Positions 30,040-38,405 of a DNA stretch of 64,000 bases are shown in pieces. Location of the stretch: positions 1 through 64,000 of the forward strand of contig CAVYON010000065.1 in NCBI GenBank assembly GCA_963770035.1, read 5' to 3'. The notes beneath the pieces are model-generated. The model did no database searches, was not told the origin of the DNA, and was given only the letters and a program-made list of their open reading frames with translations. Source of the DNA: Roseiarcus sp963770035 (GTDB lineage: Bacteria; Pseudomonadota; Alphaproteobacteria; Rhizobiales; Beijerinckiaceae). The position numbers and the translations under genes are program-made. Each line of letters begins with the position of its first letter. Within the stretch, counting starts at the first letter, position 1.

Positions 30040-32829
30040 TTAGCCCGCTATCGCATCGCCGCTGAGAAGGGCATGCAGCCAGTGGCTCACCTGATCGATT
30101 CGGACGTCCGATCGGGTGAGCGTGCAGCGGACGCCGCCGATCGCGGCGGCGCCGACCGACATTCCGAATGTGTCCTCCGGGCGGATCAGGAGGCGGTTCA
30201 TGAATCGCGCTGACTTCCGCCATGACCTCTCATAGCGCTCCGCCCTGACCGCCTCGCCTGCTTGTCTTGCAAGGGCCCAGGACGCGGCGACGCCCTCGGC
30301 GATGAAGCCAGTGTTGAAACTGGGTTCGTCCGGGCTGAAGGTCTCGAGGAATGCGCCGTTGACTTCGAGCTGACGCTCAATTGCCCAGTCGGAGACGAGA
30401 AAGGCCAAATCTCGGCCGACCGTCGTTTCACGCACGCGCCTGACAGCGGCCCAGGCTTGCGGCAGCCAGCCGGCGCCGCCCCAGTGTGGAACGGCGCGGA
30501 AGCGGTAACGATAAAAATCGGCGAATCGGGCCAGGTTGGCGGGCAGAAGATCGCGGCCCGTCTCACTTGCAAAGGTGGCCAGCGCCCAGAGCGCGACGCC
30601 GGGAAGAAAGTCGTGATCATCGACGGCGTCGAGTGATTTTGCGCCCAGCGCGATACGCCCGTCCGGCTGGAACAGCGACTGCGCTTTGCGCGCGAGGCGG
30701 TCACCGGCCGGCGAGGCCGCAAGTTCGGGAAAGGGCGCAATTCCCGCGACGAGCAGGCATTCCGCCATCGCTCCGCCGAGAAGTCCGGGAACGTGGAGCG
30801 ACCCGCTCTCGGCGTGGCCTAGGCAGAAGCCGAGGCCCTGCCGCGCGTGCTTGCGCCAGTCGCTGCGGCCTGATCGTCGACCCGCCGCATCGAGCATGAT
30901 CAGCGCATGGATCACGCGCGCCGCCGTGCCGGAGCGCTCGACCGAGCCATTCATTGGGTCGAGCCAATAGCAGGGTAGACCGTTCTCATCGAGCGACCGA
31001 TCGATGTAGCCGGCCAGCAGATCAAGCGAGGTCCTGCCGTCGCAGTCTGCCTCCGACCGATCCGGAAAGCCGAATTGAAGAGACGCCGCCTCGTCGCCGA
31101 CTTCGAGCCATTCTGCGACCTGCCAGGTCGTCCAGCGTCCCACTCCGCCGGCAATCCGCGCCGCGGCCTCGACGAAGGCGCGCCGCGACCAGGAATTGTA
31201 TGTCAGCGCCGATGGAAGCAGCACGCTTCGGCCGGCCGCGTTTTCGATCTCGAGTGCGTCGAGTCCCCGTCGTAGCTTCTCCGCGACCTTTTCGAGCGGA
31301 GCGAAACCCAGCCGCTCTGGGTTATGCAGCACGGACACGACGAGGACGCCGGAGTCGAGCGCCGCCCCGATCGCGTTCAGACGCGGATCGCGGGTTAGCG
31401 CCGCGACCGCGTCAGTGAGCGCTCTGCCGAAATCGGCGCCAACGCCGATCCCGTAGCCGCGCAACCCGTCGCGATAGAGCCGAACGGCAACGCCTCCGAT
31501 GGCGAATCCGAGATCCGTAACGCGGGATCCCTCGGCGCGCTCTCCTCTCAGCGCTTTGGACAGCTCCGCGCGGGCCTCGCGGATCAGGCGGCGGCCCAGA
31601 CCGGGATCGCGGCGGGCGCCGGCCTCCCGATCCTCCTGTCCGTAGCTCAGCCAGTCGGTCCCAGGCTCGACGCATTTGTGTAGGGTATGCCGAAAGAGAT
31701 CGAAGGGCTCTGAGGCGTCGACGCGGGCGTTGACGCGCGAGGCGTGCCGCAATTGCTCGATCTCGCTTATGAAAACCTGTGTGTTCGCCAGTGCCCCGCC
31801 CGTCTTGGCCGGAAATCGCCGGCTACGGACGACAATTCCGTAGCGACTGAAATCAAGACCGGACGCACCCGTGAGCTCGAGCGGACTGAAGAATGAGACC
31901 GCGATCTTCAATCGGTCCAACCGACGGGCATCAATCGCGCCGCCGGAACGAACGAGGGTCTCGACGGTCGCCCGGACCACGTCAGCCGGGGCGGCGGAGG
32001 GCTCTCCGGGGAAATGCCAAAAGCCGTCCCGCGCAAGACGTATATCGTCGTTCCGCGTGCGGAAGCTCACGAAGACGCCCCCGGTCGGATCGTAGTCGGC
32101 GTCGAGCGTTTTCGGTGGAATCGGCGCTGTCCCGGTTTCCAGCCACTGGCGGGCCGTCAAACGGGCGAGGGACGCCGGATGGAGCCCGTCCGGCGTGGAA
32201 GTTCCGCTCCAAACGACCGCGAGCGGAGGAGGCGGACCGGGAACAGTGGCCGCCATGCCGAGATCACTCCAGACGTCGAAGATGACTTCGGTTCGATATC
32301 CGGCGCCGTTCGCCCATTCGAGGCCGCCACGGCCTGGAAAGAGCGTTAGCGCGATTGCGCCCTCGACGGTTCCGCCAGCCCCCTCGATGGCGCGGATGGC
32401 CTTGAGCAGCGACGTGCCGGAACTCAGCGAATCGTCGAGAATGACGACCGGGCGGCTCCGGTCGAAATTGCCTTCGATTTGGCGGCCCGAGAGATAGGCC
32501 TTTCGCCTGTCCCGCACGCAAAGGCCGCTATAGCGTCCCTCGCCGAGCAGCACGCAGGCGGCAAGCAGAGGGAGCCCCGTGTAACCGATCGACGCGAGTT
32601 GCGTCAACTCAAACGTAGCAAGCTTGTCGAGTAGGCAAGCCGCCGAAAGCCGCAGACCCTCGGCGGTTAGAGAGACGCCCCAGCTGTAGAAGGCCCAAGG
32701 GGCAGGCGTTCCGTCGCGGCCGCGAATGACCTCGGAGCCGGAGGACCAGAGTATGCCCCCGGACCGAAGCAGCTGGCGTAGCCGCGCGCGCGCAGGGCCT
32801 GCGGGACCGGCGTCGGCGTCGACGCTCAA
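30040..32829 (-). CDS. phosphoribosyltransferase / AMMECR1-like / helical-repeat fusion protein
   Basis: 929 residues. Residues about 60-195 form an orotate-phosphoribosyltransferase-like domain, with IGYTGLPLLAA, GRQIEGNFDRSRPVVILDD and the PRPP loop DDSLSSGTSL at 132-141. Residues about 436-565 fit AMMECR1 (VRLYRDGLRGYGIGVGADFG, DPRLNAIGAAL, LLPSALTYNSWSRRAFVEAA); the usual Cys of the LRGCIG motif is missing. Residues 221-395 may be a second, divergent copy (FWHFPGE, LKIAVSFFSPLEL). Residues about 580-929 are Trp-rich helices like an alpha/alpha toroid (GLPCYWLDPMNGSVERSGTA, HWGGAGWLPQAWAAV). It starts at TTG two bases after the stop of the ELP protein, a strong sign of coupling. I know of no characterised protein with this order; a nucleoside- or ribosyl-type modification is only a guess. 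Confidence 0.7.
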   Translation of the reverse strand: MSVDADAGPAGPARARLRQLLRSGGILWSSGSEVIRGRDGTPAPWAFYSWGVSLTAEGLRLSAACLLDKLATFELTQLASIGYTGLPLLAACVLLGEGRYSGLCVRDRRKAYLSGRQIEGNFDRSRPVVILDDSLSSGTSLLKAIRAIEGAGGTVEGAIALTLFPGRGGLEWANGAGYRTEVIFDVWSDLGMAATVPGPPPPLAVVWSGTSTPDGLHPASLARLTARQWLETGTAPIPPKTLDADYDPTGGVFVSFRTRNDDIRLARDGFWHFPGEPSAAPADVVRATVETLVRSGGAIDARRLDRLKIAVSFFSPLELTGASGLDFSRYGIVVRSRRFPAKTGGALANTQVFISEIEQLRHASRVNARVDASEPFDLFRHTLHKCVEPGTDWLSYGQEDREAGARRDPGLGRRLIREARAELSKALRGERAEGSRVTDLGFAIGGVAVRLYRDGLRGYGIGVGADFGRALTDAVAALTRDPRLNAIGAALDSGVLVVSVLHNPERLGFAPLEKVAEKLRRGLDALEIENAAGRSVLLPSALTYNSWSRRAFVEAAARIAGGVGRWTTWQVAEWLEVGDEAASLQFGFPDRSEADCDGRTSLDLLAGYIDRSLDENGLPCYWLDPMNGSVERSGTAARVIHALIMLDAAGRRSGRSDWRKHARQGLGFCLGHAESGSLHVPGLLGGAMAECLLVAGIAPFPELAASPAGDRLARKAQSLFQPDGRIALGAKSLDAVDDHDFLPGVALWALATFASETGRDLLPANLARFADFYRYRFRAVPHWGGAGWLPQAWAAVRRVRETTVGRDLAFLVSDWAIERQLEVNGAFLETFSPDEPSFNTGFIAEGVAASWALARQAGEAVRAERYERSWRKSARFMNRLLIRPEDTFGMSVGAAAIGGVRCTLTRSDVRIDQVSHWLHALLSGDAIAG

Positions 32830-32831
32830 TG

Positions 32832-33305
32832 TCAGCCCTTGCGCGCCTTGAGTTCTGCAATTTCCTTGGCTTGCGCCTGGATCACGTTCTCCAGGCCGCT
32901 CAGTCGTGCCGCGATTTGAGATATATCTTGAATGAACCGAGAGAAATCGATCGGCAGTTCGTTGATCTCACCGGGTCTAGGGATCACACCGCCTCCGCCG
33001 CCCTCTCCTCCCTCTGGAAGCTCGTTCGGCCAAAAGCGGGCGAAAGTGTCGAATTGGGGAAGCTCCTGCGGCCCCGGCCCTGGCCCGCGCGGTGGGCGAA
33101 GGCGCGCGATTAGATTCGCGATTTCCAGCTCGTGGATGCGCGTGCGTGTTTGCACGAGCTCCTTCACGAGCTCGTTCATTATATTCGCAGCCCCTCGAAA
33201 AATGGGAAGCTCGGCAGGGTTCGGACGAGGACGGGAGATGCCCGTCGCCGCTCCTCCCTCGGAAAGTTCAGCAGGAAGTTCAGCGGGATTTGTCTTGGAA
33301 GCCAT
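32832..33305 (-). CDS. small protein with repeated ELP motifs and coiled coils
   Basis: 157 residues from the ATG at 33305 (AGGGAGAGAG ribosome site). Not a family I recognise. The tripeptide ELP recurs six times in contexts such as NPAELPAEL, NPAELPIF, PQELPQF, PNELPEGG and INELPIDF. Between them lie two helical stretches likely to form coiled coils (NELVKELVQTRTRIHELEIA and GLENVIQAQAKEIAELKA) and Gly/Pro-rich linkers (GGEGGGGG). No signal peptide or membrane helix. Its stop is two bases before the TTG start of the large fusion enzyme, so the two form an operon. Scaffold, substrate or carrier roles are possible. Confidence 0.65.
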   Translation of the reverse strand: MASKTNPAELPAELSEGGAATGISRPRPNPAELPIFRGAANIMNELVKELVQTRTRIHELEIANLIARLRPPRGPGPGPQELPQFDTFARFWPNELPEGGEGGGGGVIPRPGEINELPIDFSRFIQDISQIAARLSGLENVIQAQAKEIAELKARKG

Positions 33306-33523
33306 AGCTCTCTCCCTTTGGCCGCCTTTCTCCAATCGGCGGCAGCCTAAAGCAAATTAAAGCAGACTTTAATAACCATTTCAAGGTCGGCTAGCGTCCG
33401 ACTATCGATGTCCCAGATCGACCCGGAGCGCGCCAATTGAATTCGACAGAGGCGGTCGTTCGCTGTCATTGCTTGCGGCCGAGCAGGGGTCGCCACGAAA
33501 TCCGGCGATAGCCGCAGGAGAGG

Positions 33524-34687
33524 TCAAAGTCCCATCTGGCGGCTGGCGAGGTCCTTCATGATCTCCTCCGTACCGGCCCCGATGGCGTTGACCTTTACCT
33601 CGCGATAGATGCGCTCGACCTTGACGCCGCGCAGGAAGCCCGCGCCGCCAAAGATCTGCACGCCCTCGGAGGCGCAGAAGGCGAGCGTCGTCGTCGCCTG
33701 GTTCTTCAGCATGCAGATCTCCGCGACCGGATTCTCGCCCTGCTCGACCCGCCAGGTGAGCAGCTCCAGCATCGCTTGCGAGGCCTCGATCCGCATCGCC
33801 ATGTCGACGAGCTTGTGGCGGATGACCTGGTGCTCGATGATCGGCTTGCCGAAGGTCACGCGCTGCTTGGCGTAGCCGATCGCCTCCTCGAGGCAGACCC
33901 GCGCCGCCGAGATCGCTCCCGCCGCGCCGTGCAGCCGCTCGTCGTTGAAATTGAGCATGATGGCCCGGAACCCCTCGCCCTCCTTGCCGATCAGGTTCTC
34001 GGCCGGGACCCGCATGTTCTCGAAATAGAGCGTTGCGGTGTCCGAGCACCACCAGCCCATTTTCTTGAGCGAGGTGCGCTGCAGGCCCTCCGGCCGCCCT
34101 TCGACGAGAATGAGGCTGACGCCGCTCGCGCCGGGACCGCCGGTGCGCGCGGCGAGCGTGATGAAATCGGCGCGCATGCCCGAGGTGATGAAAGTCTTCG
34201 AGCCGTTGATTACGAAGTGATCGCCGTCTCGTTTCGCGGTCGTGCGGAGGTTGGCGACGTCGGAGCCGCCGGAAGGCTCGGTGATGGCGAGCGCCGAGAT
34301 CTTCTCGCCCGACAGGATCTGCGGCAACACGCGCGCCTTCATCGCTTCCGAGCCGCGATGGAAAATCGGCGGCGCGCCGATCGTGTGGGAAAATAGCCCC
34401 GCCGCTACGCCGCCACAGCCTGCGCGCCCGATCTCCTGCATGGCGATGATGCGCATGAACCGGTCGCCCTCGGTGCCGCCGTAGGCTTCCGGAAAGCCAA
34501 GCCCCATGTAGCCGACGGCGGCCGCTTTCTTATAGAGCTCGCGCGGGAACTCGCCCGCTTCATCCCAGGCGTTGCAGTAGGGTTCGATCTCGCGCTGAAC
34601 GAACTTGCGCAAGGACTGCCGGAAGGCTTCGTGCTCCGGCGTGTAGAACGGGCTCTGGCGGACGGTGTCGAACGTGTGGGCGGTCAT
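33524..34687 (-). CDS. acyl-CoA dehydrogenase
   Basis: 387 residues from the ATG at 34687, preceded by AGGAGG. FAD enzyme with the usual N-terminal helical domain, the ALAITEPSGGSDVANLRTTA flavin-binding strand, and the C-terminal EGVQIFGGAGFLRGVKVERI segment ending in NAIGAGTEEIMKDL. The catalytic base is expected in the last segment (EGVQIFGG). It belongs to the branched-chain/medium-chain group. Lying directly after the BKACE and carboxylase genes, it should make the alpha,beta-enoyl-CoA that the carboxylase then uses (isovaleryl- or citronellyl-CoA type chemistry). Confidence 0.88.
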   Translation of the reverse strand: MTAHTFDTVRQSPFYTPEHEAFRQSLRKFVQREIEPYCNAWDEAGEFPRELYKKAAAVGYMGLGFPEAYGGTEGDRFMRIIAMQEIGRAGCGGVAAGLFSHTIGAPPIFHRGSEAMKARVLPQILSGEKISALAITEPSGGSDVANLRTTAKRDGDHFVINGSKTFITSGMRADFITLAARTGGPGASGVSLILVEGRPEGLQRTSLKKMGWWCSDTATLYFENMRVPAENLIGKEGEGFRAIMLNFNDERLHGAAGAISAARVCLEEAIGYAKQRVTFGKPIIEHQVIRHKLVDMAMRIEASQAMLELLTWRVEQGENPVAEICMLKNQATTTLAFCASEGVQIFGGAGFLRGVKVERIYREVKVNAIGAGTEEIMKDLASRQMGL

Positions 34688-34707
34688 GACCGCGCCTCCT
34701 TTTCTTG

Positions 34708-34788
34708 GTGACGCGGTCGCTGGCCGCGTCACCGCGCTCCATAGGGCGTCCGTCAGGACGCCCGTCTCCTGACGGGCTATGGAGCGCG
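34708..34788. repeat. nested palindromic element (hairpin cluster)
   Basis: GTGACGCGG (34708-34716) pairs with CCGCGTCAC (34724-34732). Next, CGCGCTCCATAG (34733-34744) pairs with CTATGGAGCGCG (34777-34788), enclosing two small hairpins, GGCGTCC-gtca-GGACGCC and CCGTC-tcct-GACGG. The RNA would fold into a cloverleaf-like shape between the BKACE stop and the acyl-CoA dehydrogenase start. It could be a mobile palindromic repeat, an mRNA stability element or a partial terminator. Confidence 0.7.
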
Positions 34789-34789
34789 G

Positions 34790-35671
34790 CTACATTTGGG
34801 TAAGTCCGAGCGCGGCGCGCGCCTCGGACGGCGACGCGATCTGGCGTCCGGCGCGGCGTGCGGCGGCGACCAGCGCTGCGACCAACTCGCCGTTCGAAGC
34901 CGCACGCGAACCGTCGGGCAGATAGATCGTGTCCTCGAGGCCGGTGCGCAGGTCGCCGCCGAGTTCGGCGGCGCGCCGGTGCAGCGGCCAGATCTCCCTG
35001 CGGCCGATCGCGGTCACGCTCCAGCGCGCGCCGGGCGCGATGAGCCGCGTCAGGATCGGCAGCAGTTCCGGATCGACCGGCATGCCGGATTCGACGCCCA
35101 TCACGAAATTGTATTTCGGCGGTCGCGGAAAGCCGTTGTTGCGGGCGATCGCCGCGGCTGTGCGCACGATGCCGGTGTCGAAGCACTCGAACTCCGGCTC
35201 GATGCCGCATTCGCCCATGACGGCGAGGAAAGCCGCGACCTTCTCGACCGGATTGTCGAACAGCATCGGCGGCCAGGCCCAGGTCCCGTCAGCGCGCGTC
35301 TTGAGATAGTTCAGCGACCCGGCGTTGAGCGCGGCAATTTCGGGCCTGACTTCGCGGAGGCAGGCGGCGGGGCCGGAAATGTCGGGGCCGACGACGCCGG
35401 TCGTCTGGTTGACCACAATGTCCGGGCAGGCGTCCCGAATCGCGGCGATGACGGCGGCGGCCACCGCGGGCTCCCACGACGGAAGATGGCCCTTGCCGGG
35501 TTCGAGACGGCGGAAGTGGACGTGGACGACGCTCGCGCCCTCATCGAACGCGCGCTTCGCCTCGCGCGCCATCTCTTCCGGCGTGACCGGGGCCGGGTAG
35601 ACGGCGGGGTCGGTGAGGACGCCGGTCAGGGCGCAGGTGACGACGGCTTTGTCCAGATTGGCCTCGCTCAC
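34790..35671 (-). CDS. BKACE (DUF849) beta-keto acid cleavage enzyme
   Basis: 293 residues from a GTG at 35671, one base after the carboxylase alpha stop. TIM-barrel, zinc-dependent family that condenses a beta-keto acid with acetyl-CoA to give a CoA ester and acetoacetate. Motifs: AVVTCALTGVLTDPAVYPAP at the N-terminus, SVVHVHFR with metal-binding His residues, QTTGVVG and NYLKTRADGTWAW. Upstream residues in the open frame are Arg-rich and discarded. In this operon it may replace the usual HMG-CoA lyase or thiolase step. Confidence 0.82.
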   Translation of the reverse strand: MSEANLDKAVVTCALTGVLTDPAVYPAPVTPEEMAREAKRAFDEGASVVHVHFRRLEPGKGHLPSWEPAVAAAVIAAIRDACPDIVVNQTTGVVGPDISGPAACLREVRPEIAALNAGSLNYLKTRADGTWAWPPMLFDNPVEKVAAFLAVMGECGIEPEFECFDTGIVRTAAAIARNNGFPRPPKYNFVMGVESGMPVDPELLPILTRLIAPGARWSVTAIGRREIWPLHRRAAELGGDLRTGLEDTIYLPDGSRAASNGELVAALVAAARRAGRQIASPSEARAALGLTQM

Positions 35672-35672
35672 G

Positions 35673-37610
35673 TCAGGCTCCCTTGGGCGCGATGGCGAAC
35701 AGAAGCGCGCGCGCCTCGGCCTGTCGGCCGGCGACAGCGTGCGCCTCGGCGACGACGCCGTCGATCGGCGCAAGGATCGCATATTGCATTTTCATCGCCT
35801 CGACGGTCGCGAGCGCCTGGCCGCGCTTGACCGCGTCGCCGGCCACGGCCACGACCGAGACGACAACGCCGCTGACCGGCGAGCGGACCGCGCCATCGGC
35901 GTCGGCCTCCTTGAGCCGTGGCGGCGCATAGGTGCGATCGGTAAAGCGGCGACAGACGCCGTCTACGTCGAGCCAGAGATCGTCGCCGTCGCGCGCGTAA
36001 GCTGCGCGGAAGACGACGCCGTCAATCCCGTAGCGCGCCTCGCCGTCGCCAAGAGCGACGCTTTCAAAGGCGAAGTCGTCGCCGTCGATCGCAACGAGGG
36101 TTTCCTGACGCTGCCGGCGCACGGAAGCGCGGCGCTCAACGCCCTCGATGGCGAGCCTTAACGGCGCGGCGCGCCACCCGGCGGTCGGCGACGGCGGAAT
36201 TCCGCGCTCGACGAAAAGAATGGCTGCGAGCGCGATGGCCTTGCGGCTCGGCGCCGCCGGGCCGAAAGGCGCCTCGCCGACGAAAGCGGTCGTCGCATGG
36301 CCCTCGACGAATTCCGGCCGACGCAGCGTCTCGATCAGGAAATCGCGATTGGTGACGACCCCGGCGACGAACGTTCTGTCGAGCGCCCGCAACAGCCTGA
36401 GCCGCGCCTCCTCGCGCGTCGCGCCCTGCGCGATGATTTTGGCGAGCATCGAATCGTAGAAGGGCGTCACCGCCGAGCCCTGTTCGACGCCGGCGTCGAC
36501 CCGCACGCCTTCGCCCGCAGGCGGACGCCACGCTGCGAGCGTTCCGATCGACGGCAGGAAGTCGGCCGCCGGATCTTCCGCGTAAAGCCGCGCCTCGATC
36601 GCATGGCCGCTGAGCGCGACATCGGCCTGGGCGAAAGGCAGCGGCTCGCCCTGAGCGACACGGAACTGCAGCCGGACAAGGTCGACGCCGGTCACGCATT
36701 CCGTCACCGGATGCTCGACCTGGATGCGGGTGTTCATTTCGAGGAAGTAGAAGCGCTCATCTCGATCGAGCAGGAACTCGACCGTTCCCGCGCCGACATA
36801 GCCGACCGACGCGGCGGCCTTGACCGCGGCCGAGCCCATCGCCTCGCGCAGCGCCGGCGAGACCGCCGGCGACGGCGCCTCCTCGATCACCTTCTGATGG
36901 CGGCGCTGGATCGAGCAGTCGCGCTCGCCGAGATGGACGATCGCGCCGTGCTCGTCGCCGAACACCTGCACTTCGACATGGCGCGCAGAGAGCAGCGCCC
37001 GCTCGAGCAGCAGGCGGCCGTCGCCGAAGGCGCTTTCCGCCTCGGCGCGGGCCGCCCGCAGCGCCCCGTCCAGGGCCTCGGGCGCGCGCACGATGCGCAT
37101 GCCGCGCCCGCCGCCGCCGGCCGCGGCCTTCACCATGATGGGATAGCCGATCAGCGCCGCCTCTTCGGCGAAGCGCGCAAGCGACTGGTCGTCGCCATGA
37201 TAGCCCGGAACGCAGGGCACGCCGGCCGCCGCCATTCGCGCCTTGGCTGCGCTCTTGTCGCCCATGGCGCGGATGGCGGCCGAGGGCGGTCCGACGAACG
37301 CGAGCCCGGCTGAGGCGCAGGCCTCGGCGAGATCGGCGTTTTCGGCGAGAAAGCCGTAGCCCGGGTGAAGCGCTTCGGCGCCGGTCGCCTTCGCCGCGTC
37401 GATCAGCGCGCCGATCGACAGATAAGAATGCCCCGGCGAAGACGGACCGATGCGAATCGCCTTGTCAGCGAGGCGAACGTGCAGGGCCTTGGCGTCGGCG
37501 TCGCTAAAGACGGCGATGGCGGTCAGACCCTCTTCGCGCGCGGCGCGGATGATCCGGCAGGCGATCTCGCCCCGATTGGCGATGAGGACGGACGAAAACC
37601 GCGCGCTCAT
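35673..37610 (-). CDS. acyl-CoA carboxylase alpha subunit (biotin carboxylase + BCCP)
   Basis: 645 residues. Biotin carboxylase with ATP-grasp fold: VLIANRGEIACRIIRAARE, the glycine loop KAAAGGGGRGMRIV, and FLEMNTRIQVEHPVTE. The C-terminal biotinyl domain carries VEAMKMQYA with Lys607 as the biotin attachment site. It carboxylates biotin and hands CO2 to the beta subunit gene two places upstream. Homologues are methylcrotonyl-CoA and geranyl-CoA carboxylases; the sequence alone does not separate them. The start overlaps the hydratase stop (ATGA). Confidence 0.9.
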   Translation of the reverse strand: MSARFSSVLIANRGEIACRIIRAAREEGLTAIAVFSDADAKALHVRLADKAIRIGPSSPGHSYLSIGALIDAAKATGAEALHPGYGFLAENADLAEACASAGLAFVGPPSAAIRAMGDKSAAKARMAAAGVPCVPGYHGDDQSLARFAEEAALIGYPIMVKAAAGGGGRGMRIVRAPEALDGALRAARAEAESAFGDGRLLLERALLSARHVEVQVFGDEHGAIVHLGERDCSIQRRHQKVIEEAPSPAVSPALREAMGSAAVKAAASVGYVGAGTVEFLLDRDERFYFLEMNTRIQVEHPVTECVTGVDLVRLQFRVAQGEPLPFAQADVALSGHAIEARLYAEDPAADFLPSIGTLAAWRPPAGEGVRVDAGVEQGSAVTPFYDSMLAKIIAQGATREEARLRLLRALDRTFVAGVVTNRDFLIETLRRPEFVEGHATTAFVGEAPFGPAAPSRKAIALAAILFVERGIPPSPTAGWRAAPLRLAIEGVERRASVRRQRQETLVAIDGDDFAFESVALGDGEARYGIDGVVFRAAYARDGDDLWLDVDGVCRRFTDRTYAPPRLKEADADGAVRSPVSGVVVSVVAVAGDAVKRGQALATVEAMKMQYAILAPIDGVVAEAHAVAGRQAEARALLFAIAPKGA

Positions 37611-38404
37611 GGCCTCTCGCTCGCCCAGGCGGGCCGGCGCTTGCCCGCGAAGGCCGCGAGTCCCTCGCGTCCCTCCGGGCTGCGCAGGGCGGCGGCGAAG
37701 CTCCGCGCTGCGGTTTCGATATAGACGTCGGGCGGTTCAACGCGGCACGCGCGCAACAGCCGCTTTGTCTCGGCGTTGGCGCCCGGCGCACAGCGCTCGA
37801 TCGCCTTGATCAGCGCGGCGACCTCGGCGTCGCGCGCCTCGACGCTGTCACAAAAGACATCCGCGAGGCCGACCGCCGCGGCTTCGCGCCCGTCGAGTCG
37901 CCCGCCGGTCAGCGCAAGGCGACGCGCCGTGCGCTCGCCAAGCCGGGCGACGAGGTAGGGGGCGATCTGCGCCGGAGGAAGACCGAGGCTCGTCTCGGTC
38001 AGGGCGAAGCGGGCGCGCTCAGTGGCGATGACGATGTCGGCCGCCGCGGCGAGCCCCATGCCGCCGCCGACCGCCGCGCCGTCGACGACCGCGAGGGTGA
38101 CGTACGGCAGCGTGGAGAAGCGGGCGAAGAAGCGACCGCCGGCCGCGTTGAGCGCCTGAAGCGGATCGATCTCGCCGGGCGCGGGCTCTCTTGCCAGAGC
38201 CGCCGACAGCGCTTTGAGGTCGGCGCCGGCGCTGAATACGCCGCCTTCGCCCTCGACCACCAGCGCGGCGAGATCCTGCGGCGCTGCGTCCAGCGCGCGC
38301 TCGATCTCGGCGACCATCCCCGCCGAAAGCGCGTTCTGGCGCTGCGGCTCGGCCAGAGTGAGGACCAGGCTGCGGCCGGTCCGGCGCGTGCGGACGAGGG
38401 ACAT
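37607..38404 (-). CDS. enoyl-CoA hydratase/isomerase family protein
   Basis: 265 residues. Crotonase fold with the oxyanion-hole segments GGVFSAGADLKALSAALA and VDGAAVGGGMGLAAAADIVI, followed by RFALTETSLGLPPAQIAPYL. It is placed between the two carboxylase subunit genes with a 1-bp gap and a 4-bp overlap, as in liu and atu clusters, where it hydrates methylglutaconyl-CoA or isohexenylglutaconyl-CoA. Confidence 0.88.
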   Translation of the reverse strand: MSLVRTRRTGRSLVLTLAEPQRQNALSAGMVAEIERALDAAPQDLAALVVEGEGGVFSAGADLKALSAALAREPAPGEIDPLQALNAAGGRFFARFSTLPYVTLAVVDGAAVGGGMGLAAAADIVIATERARFALTETSLGLPPAQIAPYLVARLGERTARRLALTGGRLDGREAAAVGLADVFCDSVEARDAEVAALIKAIERCAPGANAETKRLLRACRVEPPDVYIETAARSFAAALRSPEGREGLAAFAGKRRPAWASERP

Positions 38405-38405
38405 G

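Noticed and set aside
33402..34052. 216-codon minus-strand frame overlapping the acyl-CoA dehydrogenase end
   Set aside because: Shadow frame within the dehydrogenase gene, rich in Arg and Gly, no start signal.
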